Source of the DNA: Flaccisagitta enflata
Taxonomy: Eukaryota; Chaetognatha; Sagittoidea; Aphragmophora
Direction: 5' to 3'
DNA length: 64,000 bases
NCBI GenBank assembly: GCA_965153355.1
Contig: OZ231127.1
Coordinates: forward strand, 80,166,001 to 80,230,000
Below are positions 9,661 to 20,119 of the stretch, piece after piece. Position 1 is the first letter of the stretch. Every line of letters begins with the position of its first letter. The notes beneath the pieces were generated by a model. That model ran no database searches. It worked only from the letters and a program-made list of their open reading frames with translations, and was not told where the DNA came from. The position numbers and the translations under genes were made by a program.

Positions 9661-10495
9661 CAATCGTTACGCGCGGTTCCGTTGTTAGTACTTTTTTTTT
9701 CTTCCTAGGCGGAACTGGGTCCATGATCGTTCATGATGGTGATGATGGTGACGAGGATAATGATGTGATTCTCATTTTGTTGAGTTGTCTTTGGCGTTAA
9801 TGCAAGACAAGAGGACCTCTTTAACCCTCAGCGGTCTACTCTGATTGGATGTTAGCTCACTAACAATTGATGCCGATAAACGATGTTAATCTGCGGCAAT
9901 TGTGACAATTTTGACATGTGGCGCTAAAACTGTTATGTCAAGAGAAAATTTGTCAAGGCATTTGGAATAAATTGACTCAAGGAACAGACAATATTTTGAA
10001 GGTAGATGGTATGTATTCCTATGCTATTTGAGTCATCATTTTTATTTGGGGTGATTAAAAAGATTTACCAAAAAAGGTGGCTAATCGCTGACCGGAAAAA
10101 AGACGTAAGTTGGAGTCTACTTTTTTCCAACAACCAGAAGTATACACATGCATGATAACATCTGATTAATTCAGAAAAGAACAAAGTCATTAAAAAAATT
10201 TATAGAACAAGAAACTTACATCAAATTGGTTATTGTGGAGAAAATATGCGCGTTTTTCAGACACATAAAGATGATGTTCATGATGAAGTAAGCAATTCGA
10301 ATCAATATTTTGTGATTCATGTCTCTCTCACCAATTTCTTTGCCACTTGTTTTTCTTAGTCCAAACAGAGTTCTACGTTACTTAGCTGCACGTATCCATA
10401 ACGAGCTTTCTTTTCCATCCAAACTGCGAGAAAAAAAACCAAAGGAGCTATGACGACCATCATACAACTTCTACCATTATGGACATGTCGGACGG
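9661..10495. other. gene-free stretch
   Basis: No repeat end or exon that I can support. On the minus strand a pyrimidine tract and CTCGCAG (about 10423-10438) precede a short frame ending WMEKKARYGYVQL...CLD at about 10371; it could be a terminal exon of the discoidin gene but the phase cannot be verified. Confidence 0.3.
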
Positions 10496-11130
10496 CACTA
10501 CCCGCCAGAACACGTAATGAGTTGAGGTAGAATGATCGTCTCTGACCATATAGTTTTTGGGTCATTGAGGTATGTACAATATGAATCTAAAAGAATCTAA
10601 ATCACTTTTGGAGTGCTTTTAGAAATATATACAAAAATGGTGTAAATTCAGTACATTTCTCCTCATAGCTCTTCGTGGTGATCTTTTTTGGTATTAATCT
10701 CTGCAGATTTGGATTTGGGGGTGCTTTGCGATTCATTTGATACGTCACACTATATACTTCTGAAAAAGAAATAAAAAGTTAATTTTCTCATTATATTGCA
10801 ATGTAATACATTTATTCTTAATGATCTAACAAAAAAATAAGTCTTTATTTCTTCTTTAGAAGTATATAGTGTGACATGTCAAACGAACCGCAAACCACCC
10901 ACTGAGTCCATATCTGAAGTCAGAAATACTAAAATAAATCATCATAAAGAGTTATGACAGAAAATGTACTAAATTTATACTATTTTTCATATATCTAAAA
11001 AAGCGCCCCAAAATTAAAAATGATTTACTTTTTTTCAGATTTGTATTATACACACCACAAGGACTTAAAACCTATCAGAGTTATAGACGATCATTCTAGG
11101 TCAACTCATTCCATGTTCTGGCGGACAGTG
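10496..11130. mobile_element. CACTR-ended MITE, copy 1
   Basis: The ends CACTACCCGCCAGAACACG and the inverse (GTTCTGGCGGACAGTG) enclose two further inverted blocks built on ATATAGTGTGAC and TCACACTATATA. The same 0.6-kb structure is at 33752-34346. The flanks are ACGG and ACAG, a 4-bp target duplication with one change. CACTR ends with 4-bp duplications suggest the CMC (Chapaev-like) group. There is no transposase frame. Confidence 0.75.
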
Positions 11131-11304
11131 ACAGACATCTTAAAAATTCCTAACTTTAGAAGATTGAGCTATTGAGAAAGAATTAAAAGAACAGGACAAG
11201 TCAGGTTGATGTAGCTTTTTGTAGCTTTATTAATTGAAGAGTGACATCCTCCCAAAGTTGATGCTTCTTTTCAGCTGTCCGTTTATACAGGGCCACAATT
11301 GTTT

Positions 11305-11476
11305 AACGATTAATATGCCTCCAGATGACAAGAACTAGTATTAATGGCAACTGAAGAAAGTAAATTCTGCTCACCCATCTGAAGAGCAGTGAGGAGATAT
11401 TCTTGGTACTCTCCTCTGAGCTGCTCGGAGATGTTATGAGATCTTCTGCGATAACCGGCTCTCCAAGTATGGGTTG
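11305..11476 (-). CDS. candidate exon of the minus-strand discoidin gene (uncertain)
   Basis: A good minus-strand acceptor (TTTCCTAG, ending at 11477) is followed by two open frames. One reads TQPILGEPVIAEDLITSPSS, continues through a Ser-rich stretch and a hydrophobic segment (YFLQLPLILVLVIW) and stops at about 11305, as expected for a stalk and membrane end. The same region has a strong donor, ATGG|GTGAGC, near 11378, which would end the exon earlier. The phase from the discoidin exon at 11735 does not fit the first frame directly, so either another exon intervenes or this is not an exon. Confidence 0.25.
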
Positions 11477-11550
11477 AGTCCTAGGAAACTGAATTGACTT
11501 TTGTTTTCCGACGTGACAACGTTTTCGCGCAGTGGGTTTTGGGTGGGATT

Positions 11551-11665
11551 TACGTTAGGGTAAGGGGTTGTTTTAGGGTTAGGGGTGGTGTGAGGTGTGA
11601 AGTTAGGGCTAGGGGTTGTTTTAGGGTTAGGGTTAGGGTTAGGGGTAGGGTAGAATTAGGGCTAG
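11551..11665. repeat. degenerate telomere-like TTAGGG repeats
   Basis: Contains four consecutive or near-consecutive TTAGGG units around 11621-11645 plus scattered GGGTTAGGG and TAGGGCTAGGG variants. An interstitial telomere-like tract inside an intron of the minus-strand discoidin gene. Confidence 0.85.
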
Positions 11666-11734
11666 GGATCAGTCTATGAATACATGAAAAAAAAAACAAG
11701 TGCACATTGCCAGTTTCGAGTTATAGGATTTTAC

Positions 11735-11875
11735 CCAAGGATGTTCTCCTGTCATGATAGTCTTCCAATCATTCAATTTCTGGTCCACCAAGGCTTCGAG
11801 TTTATATTTGGTTGGTGTGTTGTCAGGATGATGATATGATCCTTGGAACGCAATACGAGTCACTCGTCGGGGTCG
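11735..11875 (-). CDS. discoidin (F5/8 type C) domain protein, second exon seen
   Basis: A 141-base, phase 0/0 exon between CCTTCAG (acceptor) and TGG|GTAAAA (donor) on the minus strand. It encodes RPRRVTRIAFQGSYHHPDNT, then PTKYKLEALVDQKLNDWKTI. The pattern V-T-x-I-x-x-Q-G, then Y-K-L-E and D-W-K-T, is the middle of a discoidin fold, a jelly-roll module of extracellular and cell-surface proteins that binds lipids, sugars or collagen. It continues directly from the exon at 12394-12569. The last third of the domain is not found. Confidence 0.75.
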
Positions 11876-11944
11876 CTGAAGGTGAGGGTATAGTGGCAAA
11901 GCAAGCGCACAGCACGTTTTTGTTATTGTTTTGGGTTGTTTTTT

Positions 11945-11950
<6 letters not shown>

Positions 11951-11997
<47 letters not shown>

Positions 11998-12032
11998 ATT
12001 AAGTGTGTGTGTAATTAAGTGTGTGTATAATT

Positions 12033-12097
<65 letters not shown>

Positions 12098-12150
12098 TGT
12101 GTCTGTGTGTGTGTGTCTGTGTGTGTGTCTGTGTGTCTGTGTCTGCGTTT
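11951..12150. repeat. (TG)n microsatellite tracts
   Basis: TG arrays at 11951-11994 and 12035-12130 with AAGTGTGTG interruptions, then TCTGTG variants. They lie in the intron next to the discoidin exons (CA on the gene's strand). Confidence 0.95.
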
Positions 12151-12393
12151 GTGCTACTTGCGAGTATTAACCGTACAGTGCGACTGTAACTATAACGGGA
12201 GAAGTCATATTCCAAATAAAACTAATATCTCATGGTTATGAAACTGATTGTACTTACTACCTGGAGGTTCTGGACCATATGGCATTGGCTGGAGGAGGGC
12301 ACTCAAGGACGAATGGGGGTCAGTGGGTAACCAGCTTTCATGTCCCGTCAAAACCCAAGATGATAGGATCTTTATCCATCCATATGAACTGAC

Positions 12394-12569
12394 CTTTAAT
12401 TTCATGTGTAGCCACTGAGGTTCATAAGCATTGAGGTAAAAGTAACGACTGCTCCAAGAGTAACATCCGCCTTGGAAGGCATGTTCAGCGCGATATCTAT
12501 GGCTCCATTTAGTGGACGCAAAATAATCACCATTTGAAATATGAGTACATTTGCGGTCGCTTTTACCAT
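12394..12569 (-). CDS. discoidin (F5/8 type C) domain protein, first exon seen
   Basis: A 176-base minus-strand exon. A CT-repeat tract and CTTCTCAG supply the acceptor; AAG|GTCAGT is the donor, phase 0. It encodes CTHISNGDYFASTKWSHRYR, then AEHAF, CYSWSS and EPQWLHMKLK. This fits the start of an F5/8C domain (YF-AS, an alanine-rich helix, W-S-S, W-L-x-x-x-L). Joined to the exon at 11735-11875 the frame continues without a stop as MKLK then RPRRV. The open frame runs past the donor, so the donor was chosen from domain continuity and phase. Earlier exons, including any signal peptide, are not identified. Confidence 0.72.
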
Positions 12570-12571
12570 CT

Positions 12572-12574
<3 letters not shown>

Positions 12575-12632
<58 letters not shown>

Positions 12633-12640
12633 GAGAAAGA
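12575..12640. repeat. (AG)n and (ACAG)n microsatellite
   Basis: GAGA tract followed by seven CAGA units. On the minus strand it is the pyrimidine tract in front of the discoidin exon at 12569. Confidence 0.9.
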
Positions 12641-12839
12641 GATGTTAGGGTCTCGCTCACTGACTCTCTCTGTAGACATTGCCGATTGATTCCTCTATTG
12701 ATTCATATGTTGTTTCTCGCGATCATGTTATACATTCGCTATATGCATTTGTCTCTCTTGATATATGTTTAGTGCCAAGCGCACAGCCGGTTTATATGTG
12801 ATATATTTCCTACACTTGATCCTCTTCCTACCGCGTTCT

Positions 12840-13254
12840 TACCACGCGTATCAAAAAAAAAGACGCACCCTTTTTTATATGAATAAAACAGATCAAAAAA
12901 ATAATTCTAACTATTTTTAGTTGAGTCACTTTTAAAGATTTTCAAAAAATCTTTCATTCTAGACCAACCCCAGGTCTGTATCTCAAACGGTTTAGGAGCT
13001 AGAGCTCCGCAAAGAGAAGCACTATTTTGCTAAAATGCACATTTTACATAGGGATTGCGAAACTGAAACAGGCAACATTTTTACTCAAACTAATGCCATT
13101 TCTAAACGAAAAAAGATAGAAATGCCAGATTGGCGCCAAATGAAAGTATTTTAAAAGGGCTTTAAAATGGTCTAAGATTTTAATTAGTTTTGTTGAATAT
13201 TTATGCCTAAATGAGCCATTTAAAAGTGCGTCTTTTTTTTTGATACGCGTGGTA
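12840..13254. mobile_element. MITE with TACCACGCG ends, copy 2
   Basis: Terminal inverted repeats TACCACGCGTATCAAAAAAA are nearly perfect. The interior matches 602-992 over most of its length (AGGAGCTAGAGCTCCGCA, ACATAGGGATTGCGAAACTG). No transposase frame; best preserved of the three copies. Confidence 0.85.
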
Positions 13255-14074
13255 CATCGCTCTCTCATCATATATTCGATCGTCCATCCCTACATTGGTC
13301 TTCTTTACATCCAGATGAGATTCATACATGATACAGACTGTCGTCCATTCTCCTCTCCACGTCCGTCACGATACCCATGGTACGCTCCTAACAGAGAGAC
13401 AGAGGGAGAGAGAGAGAGAAAAAATAAGAAATAAAAAGAATAGCCATAGAAAGAAAGTGGGCTATAAATAATGATTTTTTTTGGTCAGACCGACAAATTT
13501 TGATTTATAGCAGACATTGATTAAACACATGAGTTTGACAGTAACAGAAGCACAAGGCAACAACTTATAAAAAAGAAGAATAAGGAACCATTGTGCAGCG
13601 CAATGACGCTGGCATTGATACATAAAAAAAAACCATCCCCCACGCTTTTAGTTATTTAACAAAATCCGATATCCATATGCTTAACAATGAGTTTCTCTCC
13701 CTCTCTCTGGTAGATAAGGGCGTTTTAAATGATAATTCGATTGCACGCTCCGTTGGAAAGCTTGCACGGCGCATGCCGCTCACTCGCACCGCGCACTCCA
13801 CTCACTCATACCGCGCACTCCGCTCACTCACAATTAAAGACAGCTACTCTTAAGTAAAATAAGGAGTCAAAAATAGAAATTGATGAGGTCAGAAATCACA
13901 TATGTTCTTCAAATATATGTGGCATCTTGATGAGTAGTCCGATTATCATGAAATTTTGCATGCTAAAACTGCAGACCAAGATCTTCTTAAAACTTTTTTC
14001 AGAAATTAATTTGAGTTCCTAAAAGCAAAGATATGTCGATTCTTTATGTTACAACTCATTTGAAACACCATGTA
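13255..14074. other. gene-free stretch
   Basis: No exon recognised. A short block near 13730-13835 (TTTTAAAT, GCACGCTCCG, repeated CACTCCRCTCACTCA) is related to the foldback at 4672-5025. Confidence 0.4.
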
Positions 14075-14250
14075 CAGTGGGACCCCGCAATAACAGTCTC
14101 GCTTTTAAAGGTTCCCCATCAATAAAGGTCAATATTTTAAGGTCCCAAATGACGGTTTCTAATGTGATTTCACCCCTCTTTAAAAGTGAACCTGAGATAA
14201 AGGTGAAAAATCTTCAGTCCCAATGGGACCGATGAGGCGGGGTCCTACTG
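14075..14250. mobile_element. pogo/Tigger-like MITE with TA duplication
   Basis: A 176-bp element flanked by TA, with ends CAGTGGGACCCCGCAATAA and inverse GCGGGGTCCTACTG. The CAGTxGxACCCCGC form and TA target match Tc1/mariner elements of the pogo/Tigger type. A sister element is at 60344-60520. Confidence 0.8.
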
Positions 14251-15667
14251 TAGTAAAGTTGATCTTGGATCTTGGAAAAGGATGCTTTATTCTTCATGAT
14301 AACTGGTTGCCATCAAAACATAATCCCTTGAATTCTCCTTAAGTTTTCTTGAGGGAATATTGCTCAAAATCAAATTTGCAATAACTTTCTCACAGTTTGT
14401 TCTGTAAGAATGTTGCTTGCTAAGCGGTTGCAAAGGAGCATCACAGGGTTGTCACATATGGCAAAACGTAGCAATGGCCACAGAAGCGATTTTCATACAG
14501 AGTATATTGTGGGAAAGTTGTAGTAAATTTGGTTCAAGCAATGTTCCCTCAAAAAATCTCCCAAAATATTTATGTTTTAGCAAGAATACACCGTCTTTGA
14601 ATCGGTTTGACTTTTAGTAAACCTTTATCGGGAAAAAAGTCGAAGTCAGTCTTCGACTTTTTGACATATTCGAGAGAAACAGGGTTTTCATTTTCTTATT
14701 AGGAAGTTGAGGGTCTCCTAGGGCAGATTGGGGCCTCCAATGAAATTGATAGGGTAAGTAAATTGGATAATTCTCTTTCATTTGGCGCCAAGCAGAATGC
14801 TCTACGACAAATACTTTTCGCGCTATGATTTTTTAAAGATTTATTTACGAAAAATTCAAATGGGATTTTTTTCGATTTTTTTTTATTTTGTTTAAGATCA
14901 ATAAAAGAGTCTATTCATGTTTACTTGAGCATGCAAATACAAAAAAAATGTTTATGAGCACAGCTGCTCATCTGTGAGGGCGTTTTTGAGCATTTTAGCT
15001 CATTTAGCTCACTTAGCTCAGTCTGTTCTTTCTGATTTTGAATACGAAAAATGAATGAATATTTTCATACTCGTTTAAGCAAGCAAATACAAAAAATATG
15101 TCAGTGAGCAGTAGAGTTTACCTATACGCTTTTTTATATGCCACCTCCACCGGAAGTGGGAGATGAGACGCAAAAACGTATTTGGCACCAAAACGAGTTT
15201 CCCATTGGCGTTTTTCAGGTTTTTCACTTGGCAATGAAGGAGTAGTAAGATTTAAGGAATTCATAGTGGATTTTCTATGATCATTTTGAAAATTTAGTAA
15301 AAATTTTCAGAACTTTTTTGCTGGCATCAAATTTTTTTTTTTTTTTTTATTCATTTTTTTTATTTTCTTCAGTATTTATATTTTATGATTGACTTTCTAT
15401 TTTTCACTTTTCATTTTTCATTTTTTTTTGTTTTTACTTGTACAATGTACTTTTAATAATTCTGTTATCACTTTTTTCATTTTTTTCATTTATATTTAAT
15501 TTTTTCACTTATATTTTGTTAATCAAATTTTTTGTGATTATCTTATTTATATATAGTTATTTATATATAGTTATATATATTTTACCAGTTGATCTGTTTT
15601 GATAAAACAGAAAATAAAGTAAAATAAATGATCAATGATTCTCCCTCATGCTTATATCGAGATTGTA
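14251..15667. other. gene-free AT-rich stretch with dispersed repeat R5
   Basis: No exon recognised. Bases 14955-15125 (GAGCACAGCTGCTCATCTGTG, then repeated TTTAGCTCA) recur at 21946-22180 in the same orientation. From about 15330 to 15600 the sequence is poly-T rich with TTTTTCATTT repeats. Confidence 0.5.
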
Positions 15668-15838
15668 TCATCCCGAAAGAAATGCTGAAATGAGAGAGAG
15701 AAAATGAGATTTATTGGAAAGACCAAAAGGACGATATAGATGGGAGCACCATCATCATCCCGAAAGAAATGCTGAAGTGAGAGAGAGAAAATGGGATTTA
15801 TTGGAAAGACCAAAAGGACGATATGGATGGGAGCACCA
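15668..15838. repeat. tandem duplication of an 85-bp unit
   Basis: Two adjacent copies of a block running from ATCATCCCGAAAGAAATGCT to GGACGATATRGATGGGAGCA, differing at a few bases. A simple local duplication. Confidence 0.9.
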
Positions 15839-16038
15839 TCCCTACACCCTACTTACAGCAATTTTTACATGTTTTGAATAAATGTTGAGCAAAGCATAAT
15901 TTCCACATCAATTAGATTAAGAAAATTCTATTTGAGTAATTTGATCGTTTGGATTTGTTTTTGTTATTTTTCTTAAGAAAAGAGTAGACAGAGTGAAATG
16001 AGTCCAGAATCTAATTCTTCTTGTCTATGTCTGTTTGT

Positions 16039-16039
16039 G

Positions 16040-16121
<82 letters not shown>

Positions 16122-16294
16122 TCTCTGGACGACAAAGAAAGAATATCAAAAGACCCATAGATGAGACTGAGTGGCAAGATAAAGTCAAATGGTCAATCAT
16201 ATTTTCATGAATTGTCCTTTATTCTTCTTAAGTCTCGATCTTGGTCTGGGTCTGTCTGACTCTCTCTCTGTCTCTCTCTCTGTCTCTCTCTCTG

Positions 16295-16375
<81 letters not shown>
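16039..16375. repeat. two (CT)n microsatellites
   Basis: CT arrays at 16039-16125 and 16258-16374, the second beginning with CTCTGT variants. Between them is a short unrelated spacer. They encode only Ser-Leu runs. Confidence 0.95.
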
Positions 16376-16377
<2 letters not shown>

Positions 16378-16617
16378 GAAACAAAATGGAGATATCACGT
16401 TGACCGCCATGTTCTTAATAATGCTAATCACAGCAGTTTTTTTCCACCGCTATGTTAAAAATAGGAGAACAGATACTTTCTCTATGGTTTCGGGTGGTCC
16501 TGCCCATGTAGAATCCATAGCAACAAAATGCAAAATCTTTCCAGGAGCGCCTTTTTTTTAAATTCCATTTTTCTTGGGGTTGTTGGTACAGGCCACTTTC
16601 AGCCATTCAGATTGGAT

Positions 16618-17310
16618 AAGGTAACTTCTTAAGCTCATATCTTCTAAACGAATTAAGCTTTTGACCTCAACTTGGGCTCATTTTAAAGAGGAGACACAGC
16701 TCTTTAAAATGAGCCCAAGTTGAGGTCAATAGCTCAATTCGTTAAGGAGCAGCAGTCTTCCAAAGTTGATGCTATTTTCATGATATTGGCAAAAACCCTT
16801 ACAACTTTGAGAGCTCATATCTCTTGAACGGATTGAGCTTTTGACCTCAACTTGGGCTCATTTTAAAGAGGAGACACAGCTCTTTAAAATGAGCCCAAGT
16901 TTAGGTCAATAGCTTGATTCGTTTAGGAGCAGCAGTCTTCAAAAGTTGATGCTATTTTCATGATATTGGCAAAAACCCTTACAACTTTGAGAGCTCATAT
17001 CTCCTGAACGGATTGAGCTTTTGACCTCAACTTGGGCTCATTTTAAAGAGGAGACACAGCTCTGTGAAATGAGCCCAAGTTGAGGTCAAAATCTCAATTT
17101 GTTAAGTAGTGACAGTTTTTTAAAGTTAATGTTATTCTAGGTATGATAGCAAAAACTAATACAATTTTGAGAGCATTTATCTCCTGAACAAATGGAACTT
17201 TTGACCTCAACTTGGGCTCATTTTAAAGAGCAGGTATAGCTCTTCGAAATAAGCCCAAGATGAGGTCAAAAGCTCAATTTGTTTAGAAGCAGCAGTCTAC
17301 AAGTTCATTT
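16618..17310. repeat. 180-bp tandem repeats in the left arm
   Basis: Four units, each with GACCTCAACTTGGGCTCATT and its inverse AATGAGCCCAAGTTGAGGTC flanking AAAGAG..ACACAGCTCTT, so every unit is itself a hairpin. Units are joined by a CTTACAACTTTGAGAGC linker. The first three are closely alike; the fourth is decayed. Confidence 0.88.
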
Positions 17311-17726
17311 GATTCCTTACATCATCTAAACGAGACACCATGCACAAACATACATGCATGCATACACATGCACACGCATGCACACACATGCGCTTGCACA
17401 CATGCATGCGCACACACACACACACACACACACGTGCGCGAGCGCCTGTTACAACCCTTCTGTCTCTGTTAGTGAGAGGCGATCAAGCATGATATGATTT
17501 GTGGTTATCTATCTTCGCTCAAGTTGGGCATGGTGACAGGAAGCATGACAGGAAGCATGACACCAATGATAGTAAAAGGACAACTAAAGCGTACTGAAAA
17601 AAATATAGAAATTAGAAAGTGTAGCAAAACAGAGCAGTAGTCGGAAAACTCCTCATGCCTTGGTCAAGCTTGTTTTATTTTTGTAAACTTTTTTTCTTGA
17701 TTTTTATTTCTCATTTTATCACAAAC

Positions 17727-17891
17727 ATGAGTTCTGGCAAGCTACGCAGTCACAATGAAAACCGAGCCATCATATGTGCCACCTGCGGCAAAAAGGATTT
17801 GAAATGCTTCAATGTCAACTCTCTAACCGAAACCATCATCCACTCTGAAATCGCCAAATCATACTCTGTCGCCGATGTTTACTTTCCAAGC
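17727..17891 (+). pseudogene. CxxC-motif protein of unknown function, N-terminal part
   Basis: From ATG at 17727: MSSGKLRSHNENRAIICATC, then GKKDLKCFNVNSLTETIIHS and SYSVADVYFPS. The frame is cut at 17891 by a mobile element (17892-19589) and resumes in frame at 19594 as GVCSQCRK after the AAGC duplication is removed. The Cys pairs (CATC, CSQC, CSCITC, and CRKCH at 20120) suggest several zinc-binding knuckles. I recall similar conserved hypothetical proteins in multi-copy form in aquatic invertebrates but cannot assign a function. It lies between the arms of the 5.2-kb element and is probably that element's own cargo gene. Confidence 0.6.
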
Positions 17892-17906
17892 CATAGTGGG
17901 CCTTAA

Positions 17907-18520
17907 CACATGTGCAAAAATTAGGCGGAAAAGAATTACTTAAGCACCGATTAAGTGTTACAACAGCTGTCAAAATCCATAAAACTCCCCCAAAATAAGT
18001 TAATGAGCCTAATTTCATGAATTTGGAACATTACAACCCGTGGTTACTGCTTTGATGTCCAGCGGACCTCGTTTTATGGCGATTTGTCAATATATTCTGA
18101 AGGGCAAGAATGACAAAATTGATTTTTTTCTTCATTTCATTCAACTGCATGTAGTCCAGGTTTGACCATCCTACCAGGCAAGAACTGGGCACCTTCTGAG
18201 TCAATTTACTTTTTGATACTCTACCATACAAATATCCGTCAAATTTGCAATTTTCTTTCCTCTCAGGGTGCTTTAAATACCTCGTCATGAAGGGCAATTT
18301 TTGAAAACATGAACATGGGGGAAAATCGGCAATATTTTGACATTGCAATTATGATATCATAGCTGAATTAGGCATCATCTGAATTGAATCGAAATCAAAA
18401 CTTCTTACTAACCAAAAATACTACTAAATGGCTATCTTCAGTAAAAATTTCATGTTACTGAAGCTATATTTACTATGGAAACCAAATCTTTACATTTTCC
18501 GCCTAATTTTTGCACATGTG
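17907..18520. mobile_element. nested 614-bp element with TTAA duplication
   Basis: Ends CACATGTGCAAAAATTAGGC and the perfect inverse, flanked by TTAA on both sides. The uninterrupted opposite arm of the host element reads GGCCTTAATT at this spot, proving the insertion point. TTAA (piggyBac-like) or TA (Tc1-like, whose ends often contain GTGCAAAA) both fit. A minus-strand 105-codon frame (18031-18348) inside it is unrecognised. Confidence 0.85.
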
Positions 18521-18876
18521 TTAATTAGAAATGAGTTCAAAAAAATCCTCGATGGTAGTGACATGGATAAGTAGGTACAATTCATTGTGCAGAATTGCTG
18601 TTGACCTTTAAAAAAAAATTTCCCTTGAAAATTTTTGTAAAATTCATTAAAGATTATCAATTTTCCCTTATATTCACATATAGATCTGAAGGATATATGT
18701 ATTTCAGAACTCTGATTCAAGATTCATACATTTTTTTTTTTATAAGCACATCATTTTTTTTCTGAAGCCTTCAAAAGAGATAGAGATAGCTACTAGTAAA
18801 ATAACTTCAACTTTCTTTGTTTCAGAGCTATTTAAAGGCTTGATGTTCTTATGAACTAGATTCTTATAAAAGATAA

Positions 18877-18977
18877 CAAGTCATCCAAGGATTGCACATG
18901 GTCAGCGGTACCCGATGCCCTGCTTGGAGTGATTAGCTGAAGAAGTGGAGTGAGGGCAGGGCAGCGGCCCAAAAAGT
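18877..18977. repeat. solo FB1 end, ACAAGTCATCC subtype
   Basis: Contains ACAAGTCATCCAAGGATTG, ATGGTCAGCGGTACCCGATG and GGGCAGCGGCCC without a matching right end; same end as at 28078 and 37345. Confidence 0.75.
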
Positions 18978-18984
18978 GTATTCC

Positions 18985-19150
18985 TGGTAAAATTTCCAAT
19001 CATTTGATAGGTCACACTATATAGTTTCATGAAAAAATAAGATTTTCATTTTCATTTGTAACAGTGGTATAGAAATTGAAAATTTTGTTTATCGATAAAA
19101 CCATATAGTGCAACCTATCAAATGATTGGAAATTTTATCAGGAAAATGAA
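18985..19150. repeat. short inverted repeat with ATATAGT core
   Basis: CCTGGTAAAATTTCCAATCA...AGGTCACACTATATAG pairs with CCATATAGTGCAACCT...TGATTGGAAATTTTATCAGG. It shares the TCACACTATATA motif with the interior of the CACTR MITEs. Confidence 0.7.
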
Positions 19151-19272
19151 TCTTGAATCAGAAATTCAAAACATATAAATCCTAAATATAAATCCTAAAG
19201 TTTTATATCAAATATTTGAAAAATTTAAAACGTTTTAGTCATTTTTGCAAAAATTTTCAAGGGAAATTTACA

Positions 19273-19494
19273 GTCGTGTGCTACGCGACTTAACAACCCG
19301 CTTTGTCGGTCCGTCGGTCTGTCCGTCCGTCCATTGGTCTGTCCGTTGGTCCGTCCGTCACACTTTACTTTTTTTGGTTTTTTGCGGTCTTTTGCCTCAC
19401 TGCACCTGCCCAAATGATTCAGTGACCTCAAATACAGCCCCTACCCACCTGCACGCGACTGGGGTAGCCGTGTATCCAGCCTTGTTTTTAAGGG
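19273..19494 (+). repeat. hairpin-end repeat, family 2 copy
   Basis: Starts GTCGTGTGCTACGCGAC (imperfect hairpin), then GTCCGTCC tracts, CACACTTTACTTTTTTTGG, and ends GTGTATCCAGCCTTGTT. Nested in the AAGC-flanked element. Confidence 0.8.
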
Positions 19495-19593
19495 TCAACA
19501 TTTATTTTCCACTAAAAATTGTACCAACTTACACAAGTCACTACCATTGAGGATTTTTTTGAACTCATATCCAATTAAGGCCCACTGTGAAGC

Positions 19594-19848
19594 GGTGTTT
19601 GTTCACAATGCCGCAAATGGCTTTATGCGTCCAAGAAAGGTCAAATTGTCCCTGAGACTGTCCATGATTGTTGGATCAGCATCAATTTTGAAGAATTCCG
19701 TCCACCATCAAGATCAACGCCTTGCTCTTGCATTACATGCAAAAGGGCACGGTTTGTGGAGGCAAAGCTAGACAAGGCCGATCAAGCTGATCTGCGGAGA
19801 AAGAAGAATGATGACCCTGAAGCAGAGGAGGCAAGAATGAAAAAGAAA
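19594..19848 (+). pseudogene. CxxC-motif protein, middle part
   Basis: Continues in frame from 17891: GVCSQCRKWLYASKKGQIVP, then WISINFEEFRPPSRSTPCSC and ITCKRARFVEAKLDKADQAD, ending in a charged stretch (EEARMKKK). The Cys-rich CSCITC-KRAR block is the most distinctive motif. The frame stays open beyond 19848 but enters a family 2 insertion at about 19894, so the end of this part is approximate. Confidence 0.6.
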
Positions 19849-19893
19849 TTACCTATCACTTTTTTTCTTCATTCGGATAAAGTGATAGTTGTC

Positions 19894-20074
19894 AAGAACG
19901 AGGCCGGATACACGGCAGGGGCTATAATTGAGGTCACCTCATCATTTGGGCAGGAGCAGTGAGGCCAGAGACCGCAAAAACCCAAAAAAAGTAAAGTGTG
20001 ATGGACGGACGGACGGACGGACCGACGGACGGACTGACAAAGTGGGGTGTGCAGTCGCGTAGCACGCGACTAAA
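19894..20074 (-). repeat. hairpin-end repeat, family 2 copy (inverted)
   Basis: Begins AACGAGGCCGGATACACGGC and ends with a GGAC tract and GTCGCGTAGCACGCGACTAAAA. It separates the middle and C-terminal parts of the CxxC gene and may lie in a former intron. Confidence 0.85.
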
Positions 20075-20119
20075 AAAGGCCTGATTTGTTTTTTCTCGTA
20101 TAATATATTTCTCTTTCAG

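Larger units (their letters stand above)
17892..19589. mobile_element. nested CAYAGTGGGCC-ended element with AAGC duplication
   Basis: The ends CATAGTGGGCCTTAATT and the inverse AATTAAGGCCCACTGTG continue into longer inverted arms (GAGTTCAAAAAAATCCTC, GGTAGTGAC, GTACAATT; further in AAGGGAAATTT and GATTCAAGATTCAT). AAGC flanks both sides (17888-17891, 19590-19593). It splits the CxxC gene exactly, so removal restores an open frame. Its left arm is broken by another element at 17907-18520 and its middle holds an FB1 end, a palindrome and a family 2 copy. Confidence 0.85.

Noticed and set aside
18031-18348. 105-codon minus frame inside the TTAA-flanked element as a transposase
   Set aside because: No DDE/D spacing, helix-turn-helix or other transposase motif could be recognised; too short for piggyBac or Tc1 transposase.
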